64,000 nt of DNA from Sphingobacterium sp. (lineage in GTDB: Bacteria; Bacteroidota; Bacteroidia; Sphingobacteriales; Sphingobacteriaceae), in contig JAITTY010000001.1 in NCBI GenBank assembly GCA_031286695.1, positions 219,838 to 283,837 on the forward strand, given 5' to 3'. The notes below the pieces were generated by a model. It had not been told where the DNA came from, searched no databases, and worked only from the letters and a program-made list of their open reading frames with translations. The translations under genes and the position numbers were made by a program. Of this stretch, positions 56,353 to 64,000 are shown in pieces (position 1 is the first letter of the stretch; every line of letters begins with the position of its first letter).

Positions 56353-56844
56353 ATGAAAAAGAAGAAGAATTTATTTGAACGATTTTCAGACTGGGCTACC
56401 CATGCGACCGGCAGCTCTGCGGCATTCATTATTGCAACGTCCACAGTTATTATCTGGGCGGTGAGCGGTCCCATATTTAATTATTCTGAAACGTGGCAAT
56501 TGGTGATCAATACAGGAACTACTATTGTTACCTTTTTAATGGTATTTCTTATTCAAAAATCGCAAAATAAGGATTCAAAAGCAGTTCATTTAAAACTCAA
56601 TGAACTTATTGCTTCACATAAGGGAACGAGCAACCGAATGGTCAGTCTGGAAGACTTAAGCGAGGAAGAGCTGGATCAGTTGGCCAAATTTTATGCACAC
56701 ATTGCCAAATTAGCTCTTCAGGAAAATGATATCACCTGCACCCATTCTATAGATGCGGCAAAGGAAAACCACGCTTCGAAAATGAAAGCTAGGAAAGAAA
56801 GACAGGATCATTCAGATGATGATAAAACTGACAGCACCGATTAG
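56353..56844 (+). CDS. low-affinity iron permease-like membrane protein
   Basis: 163 residues. Two membrane helices (SSAAFIIATSTVIIWAVSG and NTGTTIVTFLMVFLIQ) are followed by QNKDSKAVHLKLNELIA, the signature stretch of the low-affinity iron permease family (yeast Fet4-like and many small bacterial homologues). The C-terminal tail is charged and coiled. Transport of Fe2+ is known for the yeast protein, but the short bacterial forms have no proven function. It is a single gene ending at a terminator. Confidence 0.8.
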   Translation: MKKKKNLFERFSDWATHATGSSAAFIIATSTVIIWAVSGPIFNYSETWQLVINTGTTIVTFLMVFLIQKSQNKDSKAVHLKLNELIASHKGTSNRMVSLEDLSEEELDQLAKFYAHIAKLALQENDITCTHSIDAAKENHASKMKARKERQDHSDDDKTDSTD

Positions 56845-56872
56845 AATTTCAGCCTATCGATTGCTATAAAAA

Positions 56873-56891
56873 AATCCCCATAGTGGGGATT
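56873..56891. terminator. intrinsic terminator
   Basis: An 8-bp perfect stem (56873-56880 with 56884-56891), 3-base loop and A-run upstream, 29 bases after the iron permease gene and facing the decayed SDR gene. Confidence 0.7.
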
Positions 56892-56917
56892 ATTAGGAAT
56901 GATACAGTTATAAGTTT

Positions 56918-57114
56918 TTAAGGCTGTCCGCCACCGCCCGCAGCACCATAGATTTGCCCATTAGCATAACTCGCATCTGCGGCAGCCAACTGGACATAGA
57001 TTGAAGCGAGTTCTGCCGGTTGCCCCGGCCTTCCCATAGGCGTATGTATTCTTTAACCGGATCAGTCAGCCTCTTTTCCGCAACACTATTACCCCTATTA
57101 TCTGAATATTTCAT
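56918..57114 (-). pseudogene. YghA-like SDR gene with a large internal deletion
   Basis: The first frame opens at ATG 57114 with MKYSDNRGNSVAEKRLTDPV, like the N-terminal tail of YghA-type SDR oxidoreductases (tail with DP..KY). In another frame, the end of such an enzyme follows: HTPMGRPGQPAELASIYVQL, then an Ala/Gly-rich end to the TAA at 56920-56918. The catalytic middle of about 220-250 codons is missing, and the two ends are out of frame. The junction lies near 57046-57055. This is a clear relic of a deletion, not a functional gene. Confidence 0.75.
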
Positions 57115-57261
57115 CGCTTTCTTTTTTGGAAAAGGCCCAATCAGAATTGAGCCTTTTATGTTTTTCTAAATATGTGCTTCTATTAAAACAGAAAAACAGA
57201 GGACAATCATGTCCCTCTTTTTCACAATCTTGTTATAGATTAGCCGCTACTTCCTTTAACC

Positions 57262-57858
57262 TTATTCAGCCTTCGAATTGAGATTTGTGTCTGCCAGAGC
57301 ACTTAAATCGTCATCGCACTTCTTCTCCTCGCTTAACGTTTCAAGTAACAGTTTCAAGGCATCCTGATGTTCGAGCACTTTGGCAAATGCGGCCAATGTC
57401 CCATAAGTCGCAATTTCATAATGTTCTACCTTCTGCGCCGCTGCTATGATCGCTGCATCTCTGACAGCTCCAACTTCTGTTTCCTTCATAAGGCTTTCGG
57501 CCTCTTCCACTAAGCCCGCCATTGCTTCACATTTTTCGGCTTTAGCTTTCACGCCAATAAACTCAAAACATTGCTCGAGACGGTCGACATGTGTTTCAGT
57601 CTCGGTCAGATGTTTGGAAATTGCCGATTTTAACTGTTCTGAGCTCGCATTTTTTTCCATCTTCGGAAGTGCTTTTGTGAGTGCTTTTTCAGCCCAATAA
57701 ATATCTTTCAAGCCGTCTTCGAATAATTCGGCCAAATCTTTCGCTGCACCGGCTTTAGCCCGTACTTTTCTTCCTTCCGAAGTTGCGGCTGAAGTTGCTT
57801 TACTAGCCGATTTTGCATTTGCTTTACTTTTGTCTGCTGTTACTGTTGTTGTTGCCAT
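57262..57858 (-). CDS. YciE/YciF-type (DUF892) ferritin-like protein
   Basis: 198 residues. An Ala/Lys/Ser-rich N-terminal tail (about 1-38) is followed by a four-helix ferritin-like bundle: LAELFEDGLKDIYWAEKALTKALP (Glu and Tyr of the di-iron site), HLTETETHVDRLEQCFE, and VEHYEIATYGTLAAFAKVLE with the final helix LSEEKKCDDDLSALA. Family members are general stress proteins. The extended basic N-tail could bind DNA or RNA. The gene is single. Confidence 0.88.
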   Translation of the reverse strand: MATTTVTADKSKANAKSASKATSAATSEGRKVRAKAGAAKDLAELFEDGLKDIYWAEKALTKALPKMEKNASSEQLKSAISKHLTETETHVDRLEQCFEFIGVKAKAEKCEAMAGLVEEAESLMKETEVGAVRDAAIIAAAQKVEHYEIATYGTLAAFAKVLEHQDALKLLLETLSEEKKCDDDLSALADTNLNSKAE

Positions 57859-58131
57859 AATTTAAAAGTTTGCGCTCCAAGAGCCGTTTGTGAAATAAAC
57901 AGCACTCAAACTTTTTTTGTTCAACCAGTTATGCTGTTTCCTTCAAATCAAGCATTTACCACATAAGTTGCGTAAAAACACGTTTTTCCGAAAGATGCCC
58001 CTTAAGAAGAACCAAACTAAAATTAACGTACAAATCAATCGATATGACGTACTTAAACAGTTAACGATACTGCATTGGGCCATGTTCTATAGACAAAAGA
58101 GTATTAATAATGCGCATTAATTAAAATCTAA

Positions 58132-58437
58132 ATGAATAAAAACTTTGCAATGAAGGACGCCCATCAAGACATGGCCATCCTCGCACTAGCCATCGTGTCA
58201 CAATCTGGACCAGAAAATCTTCCGAATGATATTCCAGATGAGCATGAAGAAGAGCTTCCAGAAAACACACCGGATCAACAACCTGAAATTGACCAGGATG
58301 ATTTCGAAACAGACGAAGAGATTCTCTTATATCAACAACTTTTTCTGGAAACCAAAACGGACAAGTCCAGCAGTGTTCTTAGATCCCGTTTTTTCAATCA
58401 ATTGCTGCCGGTGCCCCTCAACTGTTCTTTTACTTAA
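58132..58437 (+). CDS. possible acidic 101-residue protein, antisense to a regulator at its end
   Basis: Starts at ATG 58132 or 58150. The first 70 residues look like coding sequence: MAILALAIVSQSGPENLPND, then a Glu/Asp/Pro-rich stretch. The last 110 bases run opposite the NarL-type regulator gene, where the residues (SSVLRSRFFNQLLPVPLNCS) are likely an antisense artefact. So either a genuine small acidic protein with a long tail or an accidental frame. I see no function for it. Confidence 0.35.
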   Translation: MNKNFAMKDAHQDMAILALAIVSQSGPENLPNDIPDEHEEELPENTPDQQPEIDQDDFETDEEILLYQQLFLETKTDKSSSVLRSRFFNQLLPVPLNCSFT

Positions 58438-58983
58438 ATAGATTTGATCAGCTATCTCGGCATTTGTATGTCCCTCTGCAATGAGCTCCAAAACAGACAG
58501 TTCTCTTTCTGAAATATCATATCTCCTCATTATTTCCGTGCGATCAACATCGAGGTGAGCATATTTTGGCAAGTTTTTAATAAGTTCAATACTTAAAGCC
58601 GCACTGACATAATGTTCACCCCTGATTACCTGCTGAATTCCGAACAGAATCTCTTCTACATTGGAATCTTTCGACAAATAGCCTTCCGCTCCTAAGTTCA
58701 AAACTTCCTGAATAATCTGAATATTATCCTCCATCGACAAAACAATGATTTTTATATCCGGATAATCTCTTTTTACCACTTGAATGAACTGTATGCCATC
58801 CATCACTTCCATATGAATATCCGTCAAAATTATATCCGGTCGAGATGCTCCCTTAAGATAGTCTAGAGCCCTTTGCCCATTCTCCGCCCCTGCAATCACA
58901 GTTATGTCTTCCTGGGCCTCTAATATGAGTTGGAAACCTGATCGTACCAAAGTATGGTCGTCTACCAAAAGCAACTGTTTCAT
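58327..58983 (-). CDS. NarL/FixJ-family response regulator
   Basis: 218 residues: receiver domain with VDDH acidic pair, acceptor Asp in DIILTDIHMEVMDG, Ser in IIVLSMED and Lys in GYLSKDSNVEE, then a LuxR-type HTH (about 150-210) with ISERELSVLELIAEGHTNAEIADQIYLSKRTVEGHRQQL. No histidine kinase lies next to it, so the kinase is elsewhere. The 3' end overlaps the possible acidic gene on the other strand. Confidence 0.92.
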   Translation of the reverse strand: MKQLLLVDDHTLVRSGFQLILEAQEDITVIAGAENGQRALDYLKGASRPDIILTDIHMEVMDGIQFIQVVKRDYPDIKIIVLSMEDNIQIIQEVLNLGAEGYLSKDSNVEEILFGIQQVIRGEHYVSAALSIELIKNLPKYAHLDVDRTEIMRRYDISERELSVLELIAEGHTNAEIADQIYLSKRTVEGHRQQLIEKTGSKNTAGLVRFGFQKKLLI

Positions 58984-59409
58984 AGCTGTCTGTTTTTTCT
59001 TTTTAGTTTAGTTGAGCAATTGATTTTCGAACGAAACAGCTTTCTAACCAAAAATGTTTTAACAAAATGAATCTTGTTCGATCCAGAAATATTCATCACA
59101 AAATGAAGGCAAGAAAAATCTAGCTCTTTTCTAAAAGATCCTCTTAACCCATTAAACTTTGCAAATTCTTTCAGTTGTTGCCCGATCTATGATCTGGTGA
59201 TTTAATGCGAATTTATACGATGTCCTTACGTAAGCAACACAGTTTTCGATTTAAATACGTAAAATCTAAAGCCTCCAAACCCTTGCTTGCTCGGCACTGT
59301 TCATTCTTAAATTTATTCTTTTAGCATCCTATATCATCATGGTTTATAGATGAAAGGAAAACGATGGCAGAAATAGAACAAAAATCATTAACAATTAAAA
59401 AATAGTATT
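58984..59409. other. 426-base intergenic region, no gene seen
   Basis: Spacer between the divergent regulator and DUF4142 genes. It contains no protein-like frame, no stable hairpin and no clear promoter pair; the promoters of both genes must lie within it. Confidence 0.45.
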
Positions 59410-60018
59410 ATGAAAACCATTTTAAAAACTCTAGGTATGCTGCTCGCAATCTTTGCCTGCATTTTAGCGGCTCAGGCGCAAGACAGTAAACCTGCCCAGC
59501 CACAGGCCGGAGACTTAGATTTTGCCAGCAAAGCGACGGCTAGCAATAATTTCGAACTGCAGGCAGCTACTATTGCCCTTGCAAAATCACAAAACGCAAA
59601 CATCAAACAATATGCACAGATGATTGCTGATGACCATACCGCCGCGGGAAATGAATTGGCGACCTTAGTAAAAAATAAAAATTGGCAGCTGAGTTCGGCC
59701 GACGATCAAAATTATAAGACCATGATTGACCAGCTAAACAATGCGGATGCCTCAAATTTCGACCGCGTATACACCGATATGATGGTTAAGAACCACCAAG
59801 ATGCGATCTCACTTTTCAAAGATGCAAGTACGGGCACGGCAACCACAGATGCTGATCTGAGGAAATTCGCCGGCGATAAAATTCCAGCCTTCGAAAAACA
59901 TCTGGGTCAGATTAAAAACATGCAGCCTTCAGATCCGTCAATAGGCGACATGCCCATTACACCTAATGCGCCATCTCCAGCTAGCAAAAACAAAGTACCC
60001 AAACTGAAATTAAAATAA
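59410..60018 (+). CDS. DUF4142 exported protein
   Basis: 202 residues with a signal peptide ending near AAQAQDS, so periplasmic or outer-membrane anchored. The mature part is helical with the DUF4142 pattern: DFASKATASNNFELQAATIAL, NIKQYAQMIADDHTAAG and the C-terminal FEKHLGQIKNM (His and Asp at the ferritin-like positions). Members are predicted ferritin-like bundles tied to stress in Bacteroidota and Proteobacteria; function is not established. A terminator follows. Confidence 0.85.
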   Translation: MKTILKTLGMLLAIFACILAAQAQDSKPAQPQAGDLDFASKATASNNFELQAATIALAKSQNANIKQYAQMIADDHTAAGNELATLVKNKNWQLSSADDQNYKTMIDQLNNADASNFDRVYTDMMVKNHQDAISLFKDASTGTATTDADLRKFAGDKIPAFEKHLGQIKNMQPSDPSIGDMPITPNAPSPASKNKVPKLKLK

Positions 60019-60045
60019 AATCATATTAATTCCATTCATTCACTC

Positions 60046-60078
60046 CGAAGGACAAAGCCATTATCGCTTTGCCCTTCG
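60046..60078 (+). terminator. intrinsic terminator after the DUF4142 gene
   Basis: A 13-bp stem (60046-60058 with 60066-60078, one mismatch) with a 7-base loop, followed by a T-rich stretch. Confidence 0.7.
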
Positions 60079-60095
60079 CTATTTTCTTAACTAAC

Positions 60096-60292
60096 ATGGA
60101 ACAGACATTCGACTACGTACATGAACTACTCAACAGACAAATGGCACTACGTGCAAAGATTGAAGAAAGCAATTGGACGAACTTGGAAAGCTATCCGTTG
60201 AATTAGGATTGAATACGCTTGTCGATCTGAAAAATCCGGACGAATTAGAACAGCTACAGGGCTTAATCTATTACCGTTCCTCAGGAAAGTAA
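60096..60292 (+). pseudogene. frameshifted small gene of about 65 codons
   Basis: From ATG 60096 the frame reads MEQTFDYVHELLNRQMALRAK then goes off frame at an A-run near 60159-60166 and stops. The next frame continues in protein-like fashion with QLDELGKLSVELGLNTLVDL and ends at TAA 60290-60292. Adding one A in the run restores a continuous small helical protein. I do not recognise the family. It could be a genuine frameshift or a base-call error in a homopolymer. Confidence 0.5.
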
Positions 60293-60339
60293 ATTTTATG
60301 ATGCCGAAGCCACTTTTGAATCTGAGTGCTGGGCTTCGG

Positions 60340-60573
60340 CTATTTATCATCCTTACCCCGATCCAGATTATCCAATGGCACGCCTTCCTTTTTATCTGCC
60401 GGGTTATTTTCCACTGAATCTTTTCCACGGCTCCTATGGATGTTGTCCAAGGGGAGACCGTTGTGGACCACTGTCGTATCTATCTTATTTTCAGTCTCTC
60501 TAATTTTAGTTGCATCTCCGCAGGATGTTAATGCGCCAATAAATGTGGCGGCTAAATAAAAGTGTTTCATCAT
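60340..60573 (-). CDS. small lipoprotein with an internal repeat
   Basis: 77 residues (or 76 from the second ATG). A short signal ends in lipobox ALTSCG. The rest is hydrophilic and holds two related blocks: NGLPLDNIHRSRGKDS and EGVPLDNLDRGKDD, each of the form G-[LV]-P-L-D-N-[IL]. The repeat has no family I know. The protein is probably anchored in the periplasm. It is a single gene convergent with the frameshifted small gene. Confidence 0.7.
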   Translation of the reverse strand: MMKHFYLAATFIGALTSCGDATKIRETENKIDTTVVHNGLPLDNIHRSRGKDSVENNPADKKEGVPLDNLDRGKDDK

Positions 60574-60642
60574 GATCGTTATCCTTAATTGTTAATATTC
60601 ATTACTCCATCTCTTTTGGTTCTTATGAATCGTCGCCAGTAT

Positions 60643-61128
60643 TTAAACGCGCTCCTTCAATGTAAAACTTATTCTCCCGTTTGGTTCCATTAAAGCCATA
60701 TCCACTTCATCCAGATGCTTGCTATTTGTCTCCAGCCGCAAGCTTGTCAATAAATCCGTACGGCTTACCCCGAGACGATCCATTTGATCCCACTGTATTT
60801 TACCGTTTTTGTATAAAACTACAGGCTTCCCCTTGACCATATTGCCTAAATAGGGCAGCCTCGCTGACACCTGTGCTAAAATCTTATTGATAATGATCAT
60901 GACGAAGCCAGCGAAAACCGTTGACAGAAAGGGCGAAGCACCGACTATTCCTCTTGCCAGCACTGCCCCCAGCATAATGATGATCACAAAATCAACGCCC
61001 GATTTCCGTCCGAGAATTCGGATACCTCCTAAACGAACCAGAAAAAGCGCGATGATAAACATGACCAGTGCGCGCGATCCCATCTGTATCATGCTGAGGT
61101 TTTCACCCGACCCAAATAAACTATCCAT
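60643..61128 (-). CDS. YetF-like DUF421 membrane protein
   Basis: 161 residues. Three N-terminal membrane helices (SRALVMFIIALFLVRLGGI, FVIIIMLGAVLARGIV, TVFAGFVMIIINKILA) precede a small soluble domain with GKPVVLYKNGKIQWDQM and SRTDLLTSLRLE, the DUF421 (YetF) form. The homologue YetF of Bacillus tends to be a general membrane protein of unknown role. The cytoplasmic domain here has the usual conserved Arg-Leu-Glu tail. Confidence 0.88.
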   Translation of the reverse strand: MDSLFGSGENLSMIQMGSRALVMFIIALFLVRLGGIRILGRKSGVDFVIIIMLGAVLARGIVGASPFLSTVFAGFVMIIINKILAQVSARLPYLGNMVKGKPVVLYKNGKIQWDQMDRLGVSRTDLLTSLRLETNSKHLDEVDMALMEPNGRISFTLKERV

Positions 61129-61335
61129 GTTTCCTTATGTTTAGATTTATAAAAAACCGTTAATGCGCTAAAGCACAAGAGTATTTTAATATAGAACGTT
61201 TATCAAAGACCTACCAGTTGCACCCATTTTTAAATTGGGTACTTTTACTTGTTGGCTATGTGCATTATACCTTTTCATCGCTAACCAACAAACTTCTCTA
61301 TTTGACCAGCTGTTTTTAACGAAAAAGAAGACAAT

Positions 61336-62079
61336 ATGATTCATTTAGATAATCCACCTGAAGATTGCCTTACCTTCTTTCAGGACACCCTTCGATTGCT
61401 GCGGGAGAGTGAAAGCGAATTTATGGTGGGGGGAGCTTTAGCGATGTTCCACTACACAGGGATAATAAGACCAACCAAGGATCTTGATATCTTTTGCAAA
61501 AGCAGTGAATATCCTAAAATACTTAAGCACTTCGCTACAAATGGATATCAGACAGAACTGACGGATGTACGATGGTTAGCGAAGATCCATAAAGATCCCT
61601 ACTTCATTGATATTATTTTTGACAGTGTTAATCACAATTGTACTGTTGAACAGGATTGGTTTGACAGAGGACCGGAAGGAACACTCTTTGATACGAATGT
61701 ACGCTACATACCCGCAGAGGAACTTGTATGGTGCAAGCTTTATGTACAGAACAGAGAGCGATACGATAGTGCCGACATCAATCATATCTGGCTGAAATAC
61801 GGCAAAAAACTGGACTGGAACCATTTATTAACGCGAATGGATCAACATTGGCATCTTTTGCTTGCCCAAATGCTCATTTTTCAATTTACGTATCCGCATG
61901 ATTACCGCGAAATTATTCCAAAAGAACTCTTCGATGAACTCATTAATCGCGCACAAGATCAGTATGAACTGCCTGTATGTGTAGAAAAAATCTGCCTGGG
62001 ACCACTCATCGATCAGACGCAATATGAGATAGATATCAAAGAATGGGGTTATAAATCATATACCATAAAAACTGTTTGA
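61336..62079 (+). CDS. nucleotidyltransferase-fold protein
   Basis: 247 residues. The minimal nucleotidyltransferase core is at the N-terminus: FMVGGALAMFHYTGIIRPTKDLDIF gives the GG motif and catalytic D49-x-D51, and FIDIIFD supplies the third acidic residue. The C-terminal half is helical and unassigned. Such proteins are found in mobile and defence contexts (MNT-type antitoxins) and in modification enzymes. It overlaps almost directly (1-base gap) with the metallophosphoesterase gene, so they are one operon. Confidence 0.78.
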   Translation: MIHLDNPPEDCLTFFQDTLRLLRESESEFMVGGALAMFHYTGIIRPTKDLDIFCKSSEYPKILKHFATNGYQTELTDVRWLAKIHKDPYFIDIIFDSVNHNCTVEQDWFDRGPEGTLFDTNVRYIPAEELVWCKLYVQNRERYDSADINHIWLKYGKKLDWNHLLTRMDQHWHLLLAQMLIFQFTYPHDYREIIPKELFDELINRAQDQYELPVCVEKICLGPLIDQTQYEIDIKEWGYKSYTIKTV

Positions 62080-62080
62080 T

Positions 62081-62815
62081 ATGAATAAAAAGACAACAAT
62101 AGCCGCACTGGGCGATATACATATGAATGCAAATCAGCATGGAAAATGGAAAGCAAAGTTTGAAGAAATTTCCGAAAAGGCAAAAGTTCTGCTTCTATGT
62201 GGCGATTTAACCGATACGGGTGATGAAGAAGAAGCTGAATTGCTTGTCGCAGAACTGCAATCGATAAAAGTTCCGGTTATCGCCGTGTTGGGAAATCATG
62301 ATTATGAAAAAGGACGGCAGAAACAGATCCGCCAGATTTTGACCGATCATAAAATTACTGTTTTGGATGGCGAAGCAATTATCGTCGAAGACATTGGATT
62401 TGCCGGTGTGAAAGGTTTTGGGGGTGGATTTGACCGCTATATGTTATCGATGTTTGGCGAAGATGCCATGAAAAGTTTTGTGCAGGAAGCTGTCAATGAA
62501 TCGCTACTGCTGGACCGCGCCTTAGCGCGGCTCGAGCAAGAACATGCGGACATCAAAAAAGTGGCATTGCTTCATTATGCTCCCATTGCTGAAACTGTAT
62601 TGGGTGAACCTGAACAGATTTATCCTTTTTTAGGTTCTACCCATTTAATGGAGCCACTGCAGCGGCGTAAAGTCAGTGCCGCTTTCCATGGGCATGCTCA
62701 TGCGGGAAAATTCAAGGCGCTGTCCCCTGCTGGCATACCGATTTACAATGTAGCAGTACCCGTACTCAAAGCACAGCATGGAGATGAAAAAGGCTTCGCA
62801 CTTATTGACATCTAG
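62081..62815 (+). CDS. calcineurin-like metallophosphoesterase
   Basis: 244 residues. All metal-binding motifs are visible: GDIHMN (Asp, His), CGDLTDTG (Asp), LGNHDYEKG (Asn-His), and FHGHAHAG (His, His) near the end. It hydrolyses phosphodiesters or phosphomonoesters in the cytoplasm. The start lies one base after the nucleotidyltransferase stop. The pair suggests opposite actions on one nucleotide or nucleotidylated target; this is inference. Confidence 0.88.
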   Translation: MNKKTTIAALGDIHMNANQHGKWKAKFEEISEKAKVLLLCGDLTDTGDEEEAELLVAELQSIKVPVIAVLGNHDYEKGRQKQIRQILTDHKITVLDGEAIIVEDIGFAGVKGFGGGFDRYMLSMFGEDAMKSFVQEAVNESLLLDRALARLEQEHADIKKVALLHYAPIAETVLGEPEQIYPFLGSTHLMEPLQRRKVSAAFHGHAHAGKFKALSPAGIPIYNVAVPVLKAQHGDEKGFALIDI

Positions 62816-62896
62816 AATGCGATGTCAGGTTTTGGAAAGCAGTTTCTAGTTGAGAGCTGTTTTACCAGAAAATAAAATACTAATCAAATTTAGGAT

Positions 62897-63451
62897 ATGG
62901 AAAAATTAAAGAACAAACGGATTGCCATACTGGTAGCAGATGGCTTCGAAGAAATTGAGTTGACTAGCCCGAAAGAAGCACTGGAAAACGCAGGTGCAAA
63001 AACCGATATAATCTCGCCAGCTGAGGGAAAGGTGCGCGCAAAGAGTGGCGACGAGTGGTCAAATGATTACCCTGTCGATGTAGTACTTCAGGAGGCAGAA
63101 GAGAATCAGTATGATGGTTTGCTGCTCCCGGGGGGAGTTATAAATCCCGACAAACTGAGAACCAATAAAACGGCTATCGCTTTAATCAATGCCTTTTGGG
63201 AACGAGACAAACCCATTGCGGCAATCTGCCACGGTCCCCAGTTGCTGATTAATGCAGATCTGGTACGCGATAAGAAAATCACCTCGGTTGAAGCTATACA
63301 AATCGACCTAATTAATGCAGGGGCATTATGGGAAGATAGTGAAGTTGTCGTTGACGATAAACTTATTACAAGCCGCACGCCCGAAGATCTGCCTGCTTTC
63401 AATAAAGCGATCATTAAAGCGTTTGCAGCCACGGAAAAAAATAAAGCGTAA
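62897..63451 (+). CDS. DJ-1/PfpI-family protein (type 1 glutamine amidotransferase fold)
   Basis: 184 residues, standard YhbO/PfpI length. Nucleophile elbow is PIAAICHGPQLL with Cys; the acidic partner lies in DGFEEIELTSP (Glu) and the His follows the Cys. Members act as glyoxalase-like or stress chaperones, detoxifying aldehydes or repairing glycated proteins. It stands 81 bases after the phosphoesterase gene. Confidence 0.9.
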   Translation: MEKLKNKRIAILVADGFEEIELTSPKEALENAGAKTDIISPAEGKVRAKSGDEWSNDYPVDVVLQEAEENQYDGLLLPGGVINPDKLRTNKTAIALINAFWERDKPIAAICHGPQLLINADLVRDKKITSVEAIQIDLINAGALWEDSEVVVDDKLITSRTPEDLPAFNKAIIKAFAATEKNKA

Positions 63452-63536
63452 TATTAGCAGGCAATAGCGTATTAAAACGGTCAACTTTTAGCGATTATAT
63501 CATGTTCAGTTTATAATAACAAATAAATCAAATATT

Positions 63537-63788
63537 ATGAATACAGCTAAAAGTTCAAGCCATACCACTGCAAAAAGTCAGTCTATGGGCAACAGTACAA
63601 GCAAAGCGAAAAGTGCAGCCAAATCAGCTGATAAAAAAGCTTCGACATCAAAAAATTCTCAGAATGGCAGTTCCGGAAAAACAAAAGTGGAGCTATTGGA
63701 AATGGCAAAGAAAATGGATATCACCGGACGCCATGATATGACAAAAGATGAACTCATGAAGGCTATTGAGAAACGGGACAAAAAGTAA
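63537..63788 (+). CDS. small Ser/Lys-rich protein with a SAP/Rho-N-like C-terminus
   Basis: 83 residues: a disordered Ser/Lys/Ala-rich stretch (about 1-48) and a C-terminal helical unit of Rho N-terminal or SAP type, KVELLEMAKKMDITGRHDMTKDEL. This form binds DNA or RNA in other families. The tail is reminiscent of plasmid or histone-like proteins, and the gene lies beside stress genes, so a nucleoid role is possible but not shown. Confidence 0.75.
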   Translation: MNTAKSSSHTTAKSQSMGNSTSKAKSAAKSADKKASTSKNSQNGSSGKTKVELLEMAKKMDITGRHDMTKDELMKAIEKRDKK

Positions 63789-63834
63789 AAAAAGCTTTTA
63801 TAAACATGTTCTACATGTGCTAGCCATAAAAAAG

Positions 63835-64000
63835 AGACACTGTCTCATAAAGTGTGTAAGTTATAGAAATGCGGAGTTTACAAGGACTTCGCATTTTTTA
63901 TTTATTAACTTTATAAGAGTATGATTGACAAGGAGTCACTATTAAACGACAAGGAGTTCTTAAAGAGTTTTAAGGACGGTTTAGAGCTGCAATCGTTTTT
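63835..64000 (+). mobile_element. left end of an IS256-family insertion sequence (cut by window edge)
   Basis: A perfect 6-bp inverted pair (GAGACA and TGTCTC, 63835-63847) lies at the likely element terminus, followed by non-coding leader and a transposase start at 63921. The start of the transposase resembles IS256-type proteins of Bacteroidota. The right end is outside the window, so the exact terminus and target duplication cannot be given. Confidence 0.65.
63921..64000 (+). CDS. IS256-family transposase, N-terminal fragment
   Basis: ATG at 63921. The only part visible is MIDKESLLNDKEFLKSFKDG and a few more residues, which resembles the N-terminus of IS256-like transposases (LNDKEFLKSFKNG-type). 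The DDE catalytic domain is beyond the window. Identification rests on this short match, so it is tentative. Confidence 0.65.
   Translation, partial: MIDKESLLNDKEFLKSFKDGLELQSF

Noticed and set aside
57917-58120. A 67-codon plus-strand frame before the acidic gene
   Set aside because: Cys/Lys/Gln-rich with no recognisable pattern; likely spacer sequence.

Overview
The window reads as chromosomal DNA of a Bacteroidota bacterium, most likely Sphingobacterium or a close relative in the Sphingobacteriaceae. This is inferred from content and not from a marker gene. The content includes LytTR and His-kinase pairs, MacB/FtsX two-domain permeases, a fimbrillin-like lipoprotein, a DUF6266-type protein, very weak Shine-Dalgarno signals, and TAnnTTTG-like -7 promoter boxes. 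No rRNA, tRNA or CRISPR array was seen.

Layout. 1-2.3 kb: a DeoR regulator (cut by the left edge), a ribose-5-phosphate isomerase A and a Gfo/Idh/MocA oxidoreductase. 2.4-5.5 kb: a cation diffusion facilitator, a TlpA-type lipoprotein and a retropepsin-like protease with two DTG motifs. 5.7-8.5 kb: a CopA/CopZ copper pair. 9.2-17.7 kb: a lanthipeptide-type RiPP locus, the most interesting part. It holds a 47-residue candidate precursor with an FxLD leader box, a strong hairpin, a receiver-only protein and a full-length LanB dehydratase. A permease, histidine kinase and LytTR regulator operon converges on it, and a perfect 18-bp inverted repeat lies upstream of that operon.

17.8-31.3 kb: mostly single-gene accessory functions (two DinB-fold proteins, OsmC, patatin, two MFS pumps, pirin, an alpha/beta hydrolase, START-like and EthD proteins, a GlxA-type AraC regulator, GNAT, sulfatase). 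31.3-36.3 kb: an error-prone repair operon (Y-family polymerase, short DnaE-type polymerase, GIY-YIG protein). 36.9-45.1 kb: a zinc/cobalt/cadmium resistance operon (small His/Cys-rich protein, CzcA fused in frame to a CzcC/TolC domain, CzcB, ZntA-type ATPase).

45.5-48.4 kb: a fimbrillin-like lipoprotein, a 56-residue peptide gene, a DUF6266 gene broken by an in-frame TAG, and an 11-bp tandem repeat. 48.6-56.2 kb: an L-fucose operon behind a divergent AraC regulator, with fucosidase, membrane-anchored mutarotase, fuconate dehydratase, Na+/solute symporter, L-fucose-dehydrogenase-like SDR and L-lactate-dehydrogenase-like flavoenzyme. A 22-bp inverted repeat lies between the divergent genes. 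56.3-63.8 kb: stress-type genes (iron permease, YciF ferritin-like, NarL-type regulator, DUF4142, DUF421, DJ-1/PfpI, a SAP/Rho-N-like protein), two decayed genes, and a nucleotidyltransferase-phosphoesterase pair. The right edge cuts the start of an IS256-family transposase.

All coordinates and motifs were read by eye. Family names come from remembered motifs and not from searches.
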